Source: Paralvinella palmiformis (lineage: Eukaryota; Annelida; Polychaeta; Terebellida; Alvinellidae). Taken from it: 64,000 bases of DNA. The stretch spans positions 232,001-296,000 of the forward strand of contig JAODUP010000056.1 in assembly GCA_025642065.1 (NCBI GenBank), written 5' to 3'. Both the position numbers and the translations under genes were made by a program. The notes beneath the pieces were generated by a model. The model saw only the letters and a list, made by a program, of their open reading frames with translations. It did not search any database and was not told the DNA's origin. Shown here in pieces: positions 35,648 to 46,455 of this stretch (position 1 is the first letter of the stretch; every line of letters begins with the position of its first letter).

Positions 35648-38484
35648 GGACGCATTTCAATCATTACTATGTGACCTACATGGTGAAGTTTAACTTCGAT
35701 ATAATTGGTATCAGCCAAAGTTTCAGGACCACTGGTGATATGCGTCTGATATTACCGGAACCAAAAATGTAATTATTGAGGTTGTGTATCGATCAAATAC
35801 AGAACCATATGTCAATATTGACATTTGTCAATCAAGTATGTTCGACATCATGTCTATAGCTACCAGTCAACAAAAACAATGCACCATAATGGGCGATATA
35901 AATATAAACTTATTAAAACTGAGTATTACCTGGAAGGGTTATTCTCAAATGGGTTCGTACCCATTATCGTTAAACCAACTAGGATTACCGCCTCATCCGT
36001 CACTCTTATCGTTCATATGTAAACTAATAACATTACTGCAACAGATCAAGCAGGTATCATCATCACCGATCTTGCTGATCACTTTGGAACATTTTATCTT
36101 ATCAAATCACATAATACAAACAATTCACATGTAAAAAGGCCAGAAAAAGAATATTTTCAGACAATAATATTGAAATATTCAGAAGTAAGCTAAAAGATAT
36201 AGATTTTACTAATAAAAGTCTAACAATATGTCCCAATGATGCCTATAATGAACTTTTAAATTTATATCTTAAAGTTTTTAATGAATCATTTCCGATCGTT
36301 GAAATATCATCTAAAACCAAACAGCCAAAAAATGAACCATGGTACACACCTGGTCTTAGAGTGTCTTCGAAAACAAAGGCGAGTGTTCTTTAAAAAAATT
36401 ATCAGTACCTTCTAAACCTAACATACAAAAATATAAAGCATTTAATATATTGCATAAAACACTTCAACGTCGATTAAAAGCAACCTATTTCGAAAATATA
36501 TTGGAAGAAAATAAGTTCAATATTAAGAAAACTTGGAGCACCCTTAACAAAATAATACGAAAACATAATGACAAATCTGGACTCTCAAATAACTTTGTAA
36601 TAAATAACACCCAGGTCGGTGACAGACAGGAAGTCGCTGAGGCTTTCAATATATTGTTTTTTTTTCTTCTCAAAAATAGGACTCCAAACTGTGCTAAACG
36701 TTTCTAAAGTTAATAGAGGTTTTAAATCATTTATGCCTAAACCCACACTCCATAGTATATTTCTAGCTCTAGTGGCGCAATCTGACGTCTTAAACATAAT
36801 GCTAAAACTAAAAACTAAAACCAGCTCTGGTTATGATGGTATATCGACTAAACTTCTCAAGGCTACTATTAATGAAATATTATAACCTCTCATGCATGTG
36901 ATAAATACTTCATTTGAAACCGGAAGAGTATCTAATGATATGAAAATAGCAAAAGTCATCGCTATTTATAAATCTGCTGATAAAACCCTAATTTATTCTT
37001 TAAGCACCAGTATGGGTTCCGGGAAAATCACTCAACTGTTCATCCAATTCTCCATCTATCAAACCAATGTGCTCTATCTACAAATCATCCTGAACCTGAA
37101 TTTACATTAGCTATATTTTGTGATCTGAGCAAAGCCTTTGACGTAATCAGTCATGATATTTTGACGGACACAAATCATCACGATCTGAAATAAAATGCGG
37201 AGTTCCTCAAGGCTCAATTCTGGGACCTCTTTTATATTTGATTTACGTAAATGACATATGTTTCTCTTGCAATGGTAATATCCTTTCGTTTGCTGATGAT
37301 ACAACAATTTATGTATCTGACTCGAACATTGATATTCTTTTCAATAATGCAAACATATGAATTAATTCTCTATTTATATGGTTCTGCTCAAGTCGACTTT
37401 CGCTAAATCCCACCAAAACTAAATTTATCGTTATAAGACCTCCATCATTAAAAGGTAATCTTTCCCAAAAACATATATTGATTGAAAACACCCTCTTGTG
37501 TAGAATAGGCACAGATTGTGATGAAAAAGCGGCCAAATTATTAGGAATTCTGATTGATGAAAATTTAACATGGGGAAACCTCATCTATCCCACATTAATC
37601 AGAAAGTATCTCGAGCATTATTCTCCTTAAAACAAGTTAAATATGTTCTTCCTAAGCTGTGCATGGAAACATTATACTATTCACTCATTCATTCTCATCT
37701 TTCACACGGAAACCTAGTTTGGGGAAACGCGACTCAATCAGCTTTACGTCAGACCATTTTGCTACAAAAACCGGCTATCCGTTTAATCAACGATGCCAAG
37801 TACTACAGCCATACTGACCCACGTTTTCGTAGTTCCCGTATATAAAGTTACCAGGTAGCACGTTTTGCGTTTGATCTTAATACTAGGAAATTACCAATAT
37901 CATTTAATGACATTTTCACGTTCAATAGAGATCTGCCAAACGCCCGTGTGACAAGACAGTCTGACCATCTGTATGTAGCAAAAAGCTATAATATATTTTC
38001 TAGTAGACTACCGTTGATTAGCATTCCCAAAATATGGAATAAATGGATGAATGTGCTAACATATCAAACCAGACGGGGTCACTTTAAATATCAACTTAAA
38101 ACACACATATTTGACGCATACCCAGAAAGGGTGATATACTACAACCTACGATGCAACGTTTGTTACCGTTGAACCCAGGTTATTATCAACCCAGTTATCT
38201 CCCATTTTATTAGTTTTCTGTGATAGACAAAATGACATAGGTCTGTACGACAAAATCGTTTTATTATTTCAATTTGTAGATTCTTGTCCTGATGCTTCTC
38301 TTTTCTCCTCATCCCTCTTGTGCTCTTATTTATATTGCATCTTAAAATTATGATTAACGCTAGTATTGTCTCCTTCCTCTCAGTGCTGTGACACTCTCGA
38401 ACACCGCAATCATCCCCCATCCATCATAGGGCCAGTCTTGTCATTATATATATATAATGAAAATTGGAAAATAAAAACCTTACT
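35648..38484 (+). mobile_element. 5'-truncated non-LTR retrotransposon with 7-bp TSD
   Basis: The insertion interrupts the right arm and is bounded by the duplicated target TATACTT (35641-35647 and 38485-38491); the left arm has the empty site. Domains in order: endonuclease C-terminal part (~35780-36110, with CTIMGDININLL), linker, reverse transcriptase (~36800-37330, with CGVPQGSILGPLLYLIYVND and FADDT), and a C-terminal region to ~38170. The 3' end is A-rich (AAAATAAAAACC). Frames shift several times, so it is inactive. Its clade (CR1/Jockey-like) is not certain. Confidence 0.88.
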
Positions 38485-39344
38485 TATACTTCTCTGTGCC
38501 ATTGAGATCGATCACAGTTTATTTATTGTCGGTTGTATTTGTCATCGTTTCTTTCTCCATCTTAATATTATTATACAAAACAATTAACCAAGATATGGTT
38601 TACTTTAATTATGTTTATCAACACCAATGATAATTATCGTAAAAATGTAAACGTTTGTCACCCAAAAAGGATCTCATCGCAGCTCTGGCTGTAGTTAATA
38701 AATTAATTTGAGTGAAAATAAATACGAAAAATGGGAAGACGTCTGCTAACAAAAACACAACACGATCTTGGTCAACAAAAGATTTTGAAACAATATTGTT
38801 AGAATTATTAGTATTAATGATATAAAAGAAGAACCCAGCCATCTTTATAGACTGTCAATAGAACGAAATTGACATCAGTGTCAGTAAATGTTTATTACAA
38901 AAGTTGTAAATAATGTATACGGTTATCTATAGGTTGTTTATCTTGAATTGGAACAATTTTTGTACCGACTCTAATGAACAATACAAATAAACTATGCTAA
39001 TGAACAATGCTAATGAACAATGCTAATGAACAATGCTAACCATGCTAGGTATCTGAATGGACAATAAATTCACTCACACCATGACCACGATCAAAACGTT
39101 CAGCACCCTCACTAGGTCGACTAATATTATTACATCAAACTCCTGAAATTATTCCATTTCTGTTTAATGGATAATTTCAGCAAAAGGGGACGGATCCTTT
39201 CAATATTTTAGGTAATAATTTATTTACCTGTGATAGATAGTTACTCAGGTTTAATGAAATATTAACATACATACCTGGCTCTATAGCGCCCTCAATAAAT
39301 CCCAATACGTTATACGTTGTTACATTCTTGGTGTATGTCTTAAC

Positions 39345-40108
39345 AAAATTTAAAAAACCCAAATTACACAATTAATGATGGGATTCGATCCTAGGACTTA
39401 CATCCTAGGCCTGATTAATTGGCCAATATGTCAGGTGTTTGTATAGTTTATACAAGTGAATTACAGTCGGTTGGAACACAGTACCAAGGTCAATATAGCG
39501 AATTGTTTAAAAGGGGCTAAGTGTCTCACAATGACGAACACATCAGAGAACAACAACAACAACAACAGCAGTAAAAACAACGAGGTAGATTAAAGTTCTA
39601 ATATTCCAGAAACTGTAAGACTCTCGTTATCTTCAGAAAATAAAACTGTTTATCTTACATCGTGTTGTTTATTTTAAGATTTTCCGTGTTATTATTTAAG
39701 TGTTATTATTCTGCATATTGCTATATGCCGTATAATAACAAGTCCAATCATCGTAATATTTCAGTTATCTTGTGTTCCCAGATTCTGTCAGGATTTTCTC
39801 TGGAATGGACGATAAAATACATCTTTTGTATTACAATGATATTATTAAATTTTCATAATGTACATTTTTAATACAAGAGGTCGAAAACTTTACAGAGATT
39901 AATTTCTCGGCTCACAAAATCGTGGGAGGCTGACAACGTTAAATGGCGCTGCCGTCTCCAATGAGTTATTAAAAATAAAGGGGGAAGTAAAGGACTCATT
40001 GAGGACGTAAAACCATAAACACTCTGGCATTGACCACCCTCAGGGTATTCCGAAATTCGCGTTTATCCGACATATTTTCATGTGACAAACCTTGTCGAAT
40101 TAACGGAT

Positions 40109-40172
<64 letters not shown>

Positions 40173-41255
40173 TAATTATTTACCACTAATCTGTAACTTC
40201 TCTTGGCTAATCATCGGAGGGCACAGATTTATAACACCTGGGTTCAAACCCAGGACGGACTATGTCAGAAGGGTGATTCATCCTTCAGAGGTCGGTCGGC
40301 CTATTTGGCCAACCTTGTGTACAAAAGTGGCCGTAAAACAGCAATATTTGGCCAATCATCGGTACACACAAGCTTCTTTTACGTGCTGTATATTAATATT
40401 CATAATTATTATTATTACTTCTATTGATGTTGGTGTTATTACTTTGGTGCTCTACGATGGTATATAGTTTTAAAACATATTTACATTAACCAGTAAAATA
40501 CAGGTATGACATGTATATGTTTGATTGATTTGAAGTAAATTTCCAATAGCCTACCTTTATTATCGTGGTTCTTACTGTTTGTAAACTTGTGGTAGATTTT
40601 GTAAATATAAAACCAACAAGATCCTTTTCAAAAACTCGAATATAACTACTGACGACATACACTTTTTGTATTCACCGTTTGTTCGATTCAATTCTATTTA
40701 AATAAAGTTGCTCAGAATTTATTAGACGAGTCCATTCAGACCGTGAAAGCTCAATTTTCACCGAGGAGACCGTTGACGTGAGTTGAGCTGATACTGTAAA
40801 ACATATTGCTAGTTGATTTCCTAGTGCAGAAGTTTATGTTGTTCATTCGTTCAAAAGCAAAACGACAAGGAAACTAAAATGGTACACCTTCATTTCAATA
40901 TTACACTGAAGCTGTAGATAAACCTCGAAGAGAAGCCAAAGATTCCTTCAACTGTTCGACATTTCAGTGATATTTCAAAACGACCGCAAGGTGGCAGCAT
41001 ATGACGGTTTACTGGCAATGGCTACTCAAAGCGTCTGAGAGGGGGCGTCACTAGAACGTTGGATGTTTTGTTACTCGTAGATTCCTTCTTTGACAATAGG
41101 ATCACAATTGAAAGTAAAGGTGAAAAGCAATATAGGATGGCTAATGAATCAAGCAAAAAGGTAAATATATCACAGACAAAAGGTGAAGTTTTCCAGAGAT
41201 CGATTAAAACAAACATATTAGGCTATTGACTGAAATATGGTACAAGTTGACCTAC
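39345..41255. repeat. SINE fragments and (AT)n tract, no gene
   Basis: Family 3 SINE sequence in plus orientation covers about 39895-40080 (with CCACCCTCAGGGTATTCCG). A pure (AT)n tract lies at about 40112-40170. A diverged family 1 SINE copy covers about 40205-40375. No exon was recognised between 40376 and 41255. Confidence 0.65.
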
Positions 41256-41411
41256 CAAGCGGCTGGTTATCTCGTTAATTCCGGATACATCCGCCTGTTC
41301 TGTATAACTGTCTACTGACACTTGATCCGGAATCCGTAAACACGAGAACTGATTCGTGTATGCACTAACTGGGTGGGCGGCTGGATCGTACAACTGACCT
41401 ACATTTGACAT
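41256..41411 (-). CDS. Possible first coding exon of an unknown gene
   Basis: ATG at 41411 opens 52 codons that read MSNVGQLYDPAAHPVSAYTN, pass through CLRIPDQVSVDSYTEQADVS and end at a strong donor (TTG|GTAGGT) in phase 0. The composition is balanced and hydrophilic, unlike the shadow frames around it. I do not recognise the protein. No second exon was found downstream on the minus strand, and the degraded peptidase copy there lacks a usable acceptor, so a chimera is not supported. It could also be a relic. Confidence 0.35.
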
Positions 41412-41615
41412 GATGCGATCACAGTAATGTTCCAGTTAAAATATTTAAAATTTGCGTTAGTTGATAGTTAGGTTGTAACGCACACACGCACACACACACA
41501 CGTGCGTGCTGTTTTACACTGAGATCCAGACTCTGTGATTAACGTGTCGTGTTTACGACCCGATTGTAGTAGTTCTAAATCCTGCCGACAGATGTCACTA
41601 GCTTAATTTGCAAGC

Positions 41616-41790
41616 TCTAGCGGTAGCGTGTTGGACCACAGATCACTACCACCAGCGTTCGAATCTCGGCGTGGGCATATCTGAAGGTTGTTTCGTCTTT
41701 GACTTCGCCTCATTACCTTTGGAGGTCGCTCGGCCCATTTAGCTTACCATTGTGCACAAAAGTGGCCGTAAAACATCAATCATCATCGGA
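41616..41790 (+). repeat. SINE family 1
   Basis: Head AGCTCTAGCGGTAGCGTGTT, B box GCGTTCGAATCTCG, body GGAGGTCGCTCGGCCCATTT and GTGCACAAAAGTGGCCGTAA, tail ATC-rich. The first bases of the head are replaced by other sequence that also precedes the copy at 47440 (GACAGNTGTCACTAGCTTAA), so these two copies share flanking or a fused unit. Confidence 0.85.
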
Positions 41791-41927
41791 TTAAGATGGT
41801 ACACTGAAGCTGTAATGCAGTGACATCGAGCCATATGTAGACCAAAATGCCGTCTGTACTCAGATACATGAGAAGCTCTGTCAAACTGAAAATGTTCTGG
41901 ATACCAGTAGAAAACTGTTTACTCCCA

Positions 41928-43103
41928 TTTGTCAGACGTCACATTTGTCAGACGTCACATTTGTCAGACAGCTTATAATCACACATTATACGGTCCAAAG
42001 CACACATAATCCCCTTCCCTTTAGGCTGTACCTAGTCCTCATTAATGGACCAATCCAAAAACATAATAATAAGAATATTCATTACACGTTTATTTATGTT
42101 ACGTTACATGTACATTGCATATCATGTTGTCAAACAATATACTAGTACTGTATATTAATAATTGCTTTGTTAAGTCTATCATTAACCCATCTTTATCATC
42201 TTACCCATCAACCTCGGCTCTTGTGTCTGGTACTTTCGATATGGTATGACTCCTATGTCGGTAGAGGGCGCTGTGAAGACTTGGAAAGGATGCTGCAGCA
42301 TCGGGGTCCTGACTCTGAACTTCGTCGTTGTAGAGGGATGGCAATGACGTTGTGGGTTCGTCTCGGGATAGCTTTCTCATGGTACTGATGAACCTAGTCC
42401 GAACGGCATCTTCTGGAGGGTGGTTGTGTGGCGTGTAGTTCCTGATGTAGTCTCCAACAGTCGTACACTTTCCAGTGCATGTCTTTACAGTGCATCGCCA
42501 GTGAATGCGTGTCTGTCGAGCGGCCTTCTTGTTAAATGTGTAATCTTGGAAAATAACCCGGAGTTCCCCTTGAAGAAGTCACATACCCTACGTGTTGTAA
42601 ACCAGCCACAGTGATGCTACAGCAGTTGTGCCCAAGTCACTATATATAGTATATATGTACACTTACAATAACATTTAATTGTAGATGTTCCTGCCAAAGT
42701 AATAATAGGCGTATAGTGTATAGTGAACACTTACAAAACAAACTATCGGTATTGAGGAAGCCAATATATTCAATATGTTCACTTACGGCACCTTAATTGA
42801 TTAATCCTCGTTTGTTATAATGATAAGTGTATAGTGTATTGTCAACACGCAGTATTTAATTGAGGAAGCCAACTTAGTTAATCCTTCTAGTCAATATCAA
42901 CACTGACATATAAAAACAGCAACGTGTTACTGCAAGTGTGGGGTTATCCAATTATAAAGGGAGGGTGGTGGGCTGTTGTCCTACCCCAAACTGTCTGACA
43001 AATGGGACGTCTGACAAATGGGACGTCTGACAAATGGGACGTCTGACAAATGGGACATCTGACAAATTGGACGTCTGACAAATGGGACGTCTGACAAATG
43101 GGA
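41928..43103 (-). mobile_element. Foldback-type Mutator-like element remnant
   Basis: The ends are arrays of a 16-bp subrepeat: CCCATTTGTCAGACGT three times at the left (41928-41970), and its complement GTCTGACAAATGGGAC about six times at the right (43004-43103). The two arrays are in inverted orientation. Terminal inverted repeats built of tandem subrepeats define foldback elements, and the Drosophila FB-NOF system is related to Mutator-like transposases. The interior carries a FLYWCH zinc-finger frame typical of MULE-type transposase genes. At about 1.2 kb it lacks a transposase core. Confidence 0.6.
42204..42578 (-). pseudogene. FLYWCH zinc-finger exon of MULE-type transposase gene
   Basis: The minus frame is open for 125 codons. 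It reads VIFQDYTFNKKAARQTRIHW then RCTVKTCTGKC and YTPHNHPPED, giving the FLYWCH Trp, the two Cys of W-R-C...C and the H-N-H pair. A linker follows (LHSALYRHRSHTISKVPD), the type seen between FLYWCH and MULE domains. It ends near a donor-like GATGG|GTAAGA. No MULE catalytic domain is found next to it. It is probably a cut-down transposase exon, though host genes with FLYWCH domains also exist. Confidence 0.65.
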
Positions 43104-43155
43104 GGACACCAGTAAAACCGGTCAAACCACAATTAACCTTCGAATGATGAGGCGG

Positions 43156-43362
43156 GGCGCCTCCGTGGTCTAGCGGTAGCGTGCTGGACCACAGATCACT
43201 ACCACCCGCGTTCGAATCCCGGCGTAGGCACATCTGAAAGTTGTTTCGTCTTTCACTTCGCCTCATTACCTTTGGAAGTCGTTCGGCCCATTTAGCCTAC
43301 CTTGTGCACAAAAGTGCCCGTAAAACATCAATCATCATCATCATTATCATCAATCATCGAAT
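43156..43362 (+). repeat. SINE family 1, best-preserved copy
   Basis: Head GCGCCTCCGTGGTCTAGCGG, A box TGGTCTAGCGGTAGCG, B box GCGTTCGAATCCC, the family body, and an (ATC)n tail to 43362. It has the most tRNA-like head of all copies in the window. Confidence 0.9.
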
Positions 43363-43946
43363 GACGAGGTCGTAAACCTTACCTTTGATGTTTGCTGAAT
43401 TCAAAACCAAATTAATAGATTTATATCAATTTTTACTTTATTGATTTTTATTAATCTGTCTGCTAATCCGATCAGAAATTATAAATTTAAATCTAACCTA
43501 ATAGTATATTATTGAAGTTATTATAATACACTTTGTATATATTCACATTTTCCTTTGTCGTGTGTCCTAAGGCTCAGCTCAAGTATATCAGGCCAGTCTT
43601 AAAATAATATCGTTGCTGGTTACCCGTATGTATGTATGTATGACTCCAAAAACCGCCGTATGGATTGTGAAGAAATGAAAAATACATTTCAACAAATTTT
43701 TCATGGTTAAATTCTGCTTGTATTTGTTGTTTGGTTGGTGTTTTGCTTCGACGTACTCTCTCAACTTCAGTAATACCAAGTCATTTTCGGTCATTGAAAT
43801 ATCGGTTTCTTCACTGTGTGCGTATATGGGACGAATTGGCTTCCTTGTGGGTACGATTATGCATGGTGACGTTATCTATCGAATGCCGTTTAAACCACCA
43901 CAAACACGCATATGTGATTTTCTGCGGACTAGGGAATATTTGTTAA
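43363..43946. other. Intergenic, no feature supported
   Basis: ORFs at 43588-43794 and 43703-43996 have no recognisable domain. A short (TATG)n tract lies near 43627-43642. Nothing else stands out. Confidence 0.4.
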
Positions 43947-44986
43947 AACGAAGTGGTTGCGTAGCCGAGCATCCGTACCGTGCTCCCTGGCGCTAAAGGT
44001 CCAAACACTCAATGCGCATGCGCTGATTCTCTATACAATGGGGAGGTCTTGCGCATGCGCTGACTCCCGAATCCGTTACCTCTATCTTTCTTAATATGGC
44101 GGCTGAGCATAATACACTTTTATTTGGTCTAAAGTTAGGTTGAGGCTTTTGACACCTTTGAAGATGTTCAAACAAGAATAAACGAGATCACATCAGTCCA
44201 ACTATATCGACGTGATTGTAACACGTTGGCTTGGATCTTTTTATATCTGCGTTCGAGCACCCGAAACAAGCCAAAATAGACGCAGGCGCACTCAGTGCTC
44301 GATTCTTTATCACCAGCACACACCGTTCAGATCATTGACCTAAAAGAAAACTAGACCGAACACGGCCGCCGATTAGATGGCAAACAGGTTCCAACTTCCG
44401 GTCGAGGAAATAGACACGCATACTGGAAAAATCAAGTTGATAAACGTGGTGAATTATTGTTGTGTCGATGGCTGCATAAGCCGTGGGCGTAGAAGTAATA
44501 CAAACGGGATATCTTTTCATCGGTAAGTATAAGGTACACATTTAAAATAGCTATTAAAGCGGGGGGTTTTTTGGCAGGAAATTAAGCTTAACTGTTATTC
44601 TATTTAGCCTGTACGACAACCCCCGACCCGTATCTGGCGTTTGATCCCAATTAAATTAGATCTACGGACTTGCATAAAACGACATTTACATATTTCATGG
44701 CATATAATATGAGAGGAATAATACAGATTGTCTGCACACGCAAAATTATAATGCGCACATCACAATAAATGTTCGTATTCGTAGGTTCAAAACTCAAAGC
44801 GCAGCCGCTTCAACGCTGCTTTTTCACCTACCGGAAGTCGGCGCTGTTTGGTCATGGCGGCCCAATCAAACACCACTGATTGCTCGGTCTAGTTTTTTTT
44901 AAAGTCAATGGTTCAGATGCTGGGCTTGCGGACCTTTAGCGTCAACGAAAACGGTTCCGCTGCTCGGCTACCCAACAACGTCCCTG
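43947..44986 (+). mobile_element. TTAA-flanked THAP-bearing element (Kolobok-like)
   Basis: TTAA at 43943-43946 and 44987-44990 flank imperfect inverted ends. Both ends contain GTAGCCGAGCA and CGCTAAAGGTCC about 15-50 bp inward. A second inverted pair, ATTGACCTAAAAGAAAACTA at 44334 against its complement near 44907, lies inside. It carries a THAP first exon at 44446. At 1.04 kb it is non-autonomous. The inner part matches the cores in both palindrome arms. Confidence 0.55.
44446..44522 (+). pseudogene. THAP-domain first-exon fragment
   Basis: The frame reads NYCCVDGCISRGRRSNTNGI then SFHR to the donor CG|GTAAGT, the same 77-bp exon as at 35177-35253. The start codon position is GTG in place of ATG. 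It is the N-terminal half of a C2CH THAP finger inside a TTAA-flanked element, and no second half was found. Confidence 0.6.
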
Positions 44987-44990
44987 TTAA

Positions 44991-45223
44991 ACAATATTTC
45001 AATAAATAGGTTGTTTTCTGTGCATTCGTACTATAACAATAGCAAGCAATACTGGTAGATTTATATTTTCCTTGTCGTACTGAATGAAACAGCAAGTTAT
45101 CACATGCAGCATATTTCCGCATTATTCACTTCAAACGGTTCCACACATTATCATATTCACCACAAGATGGATGAACGAAAGCTGTGTGTGACCAGATATC
45201 GTCGAAGATACGCCTGAGCAGTG

Positions 45224-45279
<56 letters not shown>

Positions 45280-45486
45280 CACACACCCACACATTTAGAT
45301 TGGTAAATTATAAGAATACATGAACAAAAAAAATTGAAATACATTTAATAAACAAATATATTTTAATATAATTGAATGGGATATTTGTTTTGGCATTCTT
45401 CCCACTTTAATGGCATGTTATGGATAGGAATTATTATTATTATTATTGGTATATTTTGTTTATGTCGCCGAGTTGTGTTTTAACAG
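44991..45486. other. 5' flank of the two-pore channel exons
   Basis: It holds an (AT)n tract of about 50 bp (45222-45275) and no recognised exon. The missing N-terminal exon of the channel gene must lie here or further upstream, but a short first exon could not be identified by eye. Confidence 0.4.
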
Positions 45487-45717
45487 AATATTCCCATATC
45501 TGAAGACGACCTTCTTGTGGCAGCGACGCTCATAAAAGATGCTGATGCATGTAGGAATATTGAATTTAGGCGTGAACACTGCAAAATACGGTACGATTCA
45601 TAAATAAGTATTCGTTTTTAAGTACGTGCGTGCGTGCGTACATGCGCTTGTTGTCTGCATGAACATGTTAATGTGTGTACGCCACAATATTTAGTACACA
45701 AACACACACACACGCAC

Positions 45718-45748
<31 letters not shown>

Positions 45749-46390
45749 CATGAACTTTTTTATTTACTCACTAAACAGAGAAGTTGTTCACCAAAATCTA
45801 TCAGTCACTTTTACATGGAAACAAACCGCATGTGCACTTCCGGTGTAAAATGCACTGTTTATTCCAATTAGTGTGATGTACTAAACTTATAAGTATTGCA
45901 TGAATATATAATACGAGTTGTTACTGTTAATCAAGCAGTGTACGATATCATGTTGATATTTGTTTTTTCTTCAGGTCGTACAATTTCTACAATCATATTG
46001 GGTTTAAGATAGTGTTACGTCTATGTATCTGGATCCATCTACTCCTTGCTTTATGTGAGCAGCCAGCCGTTGACGTATTGGCGATGCCTTATTGGGTAAG
46101 AGTTTTAGCACGTCTGTGTAAGTGTATCCCGGGAAACGATCCATTTTCTGTTTTTTTATTTTATTTGTTTTATAAACCCGCAATTAATAACTGGAAATAC
46201 ATCTATTGTTAAGTATTTTAGATGTCATCCACGAGAAAAGAGCTGAACACAAAATTATAGATTCATAGACTAGTGTACTCTAAGAATTTGTTCTTATTTG
46301 ATATCATATTATCGTATTATCATAAATAATATCACCAGAAGCCGCTGTCACTGCCATATTATTTTGTGTTGGCATGATTATGTCAATAGA

Positions 46391-46455
<65 letters not shown>

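Larger units (their letters stand above)
32765..39340 (-). repeat. Palindrome, right arm
   Basis: This is the inverted counterpart of 23266-29225. It consists of about 3.7 kb of arm sequence plus a 2.8 kb LINE inserted at 35648-38484. Between two (AC)n tracts (33632-33662 and 33908-33933) the block holding exons 9-13 is replaced by about 245 bp of unrelated AT-rich sequence. The outer end fades near 39340, where the exon 6 acceptor has been lost. Confidence 0.93.
32833..39340 (-). pseudogene. Truncated inverted copy of the NAALADase-like gene
   Basis: Counterparts of exon 16 (32833-33034), 15 (33292-33384), 14 (33514-33595), 8 (33985-34067), 7 (34198-34317) and a damaged exon 6 (from 39275) lie in order on the minus strand. 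Those for exons 14-16, 7 and 8 have lengths equal to the parent, and their splice sites remain. Exons 1-5 and 9-13 are absent, which removes the membrane anchor, most of the PA domain and the zinc ligands equivalent to D449 and H555. It cannot encode an active peptidase. Exon 16 looks identical to the parent, so the duplication is recent or the arms are kept alike by gene conversion. Confidence 0.92.

Noticed and set aside
32833..39340. Right-arm peptidase copy as a second functional gene
   Set aside because: It lacks exons 1-5 and 9-13, two zinc ligands and the exon 6 acceptor, and it is interrupted by a 2.8 kb LINE.
32833..41411. Chimeric gene joining the minus-strand exon at 41256-41411 to the inverted peptidase exons
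   Set aside because: No usable acceptor is left at exon 6 in the right arm, and the LINE and missing exons break the frame. It is not supported without transcripts.
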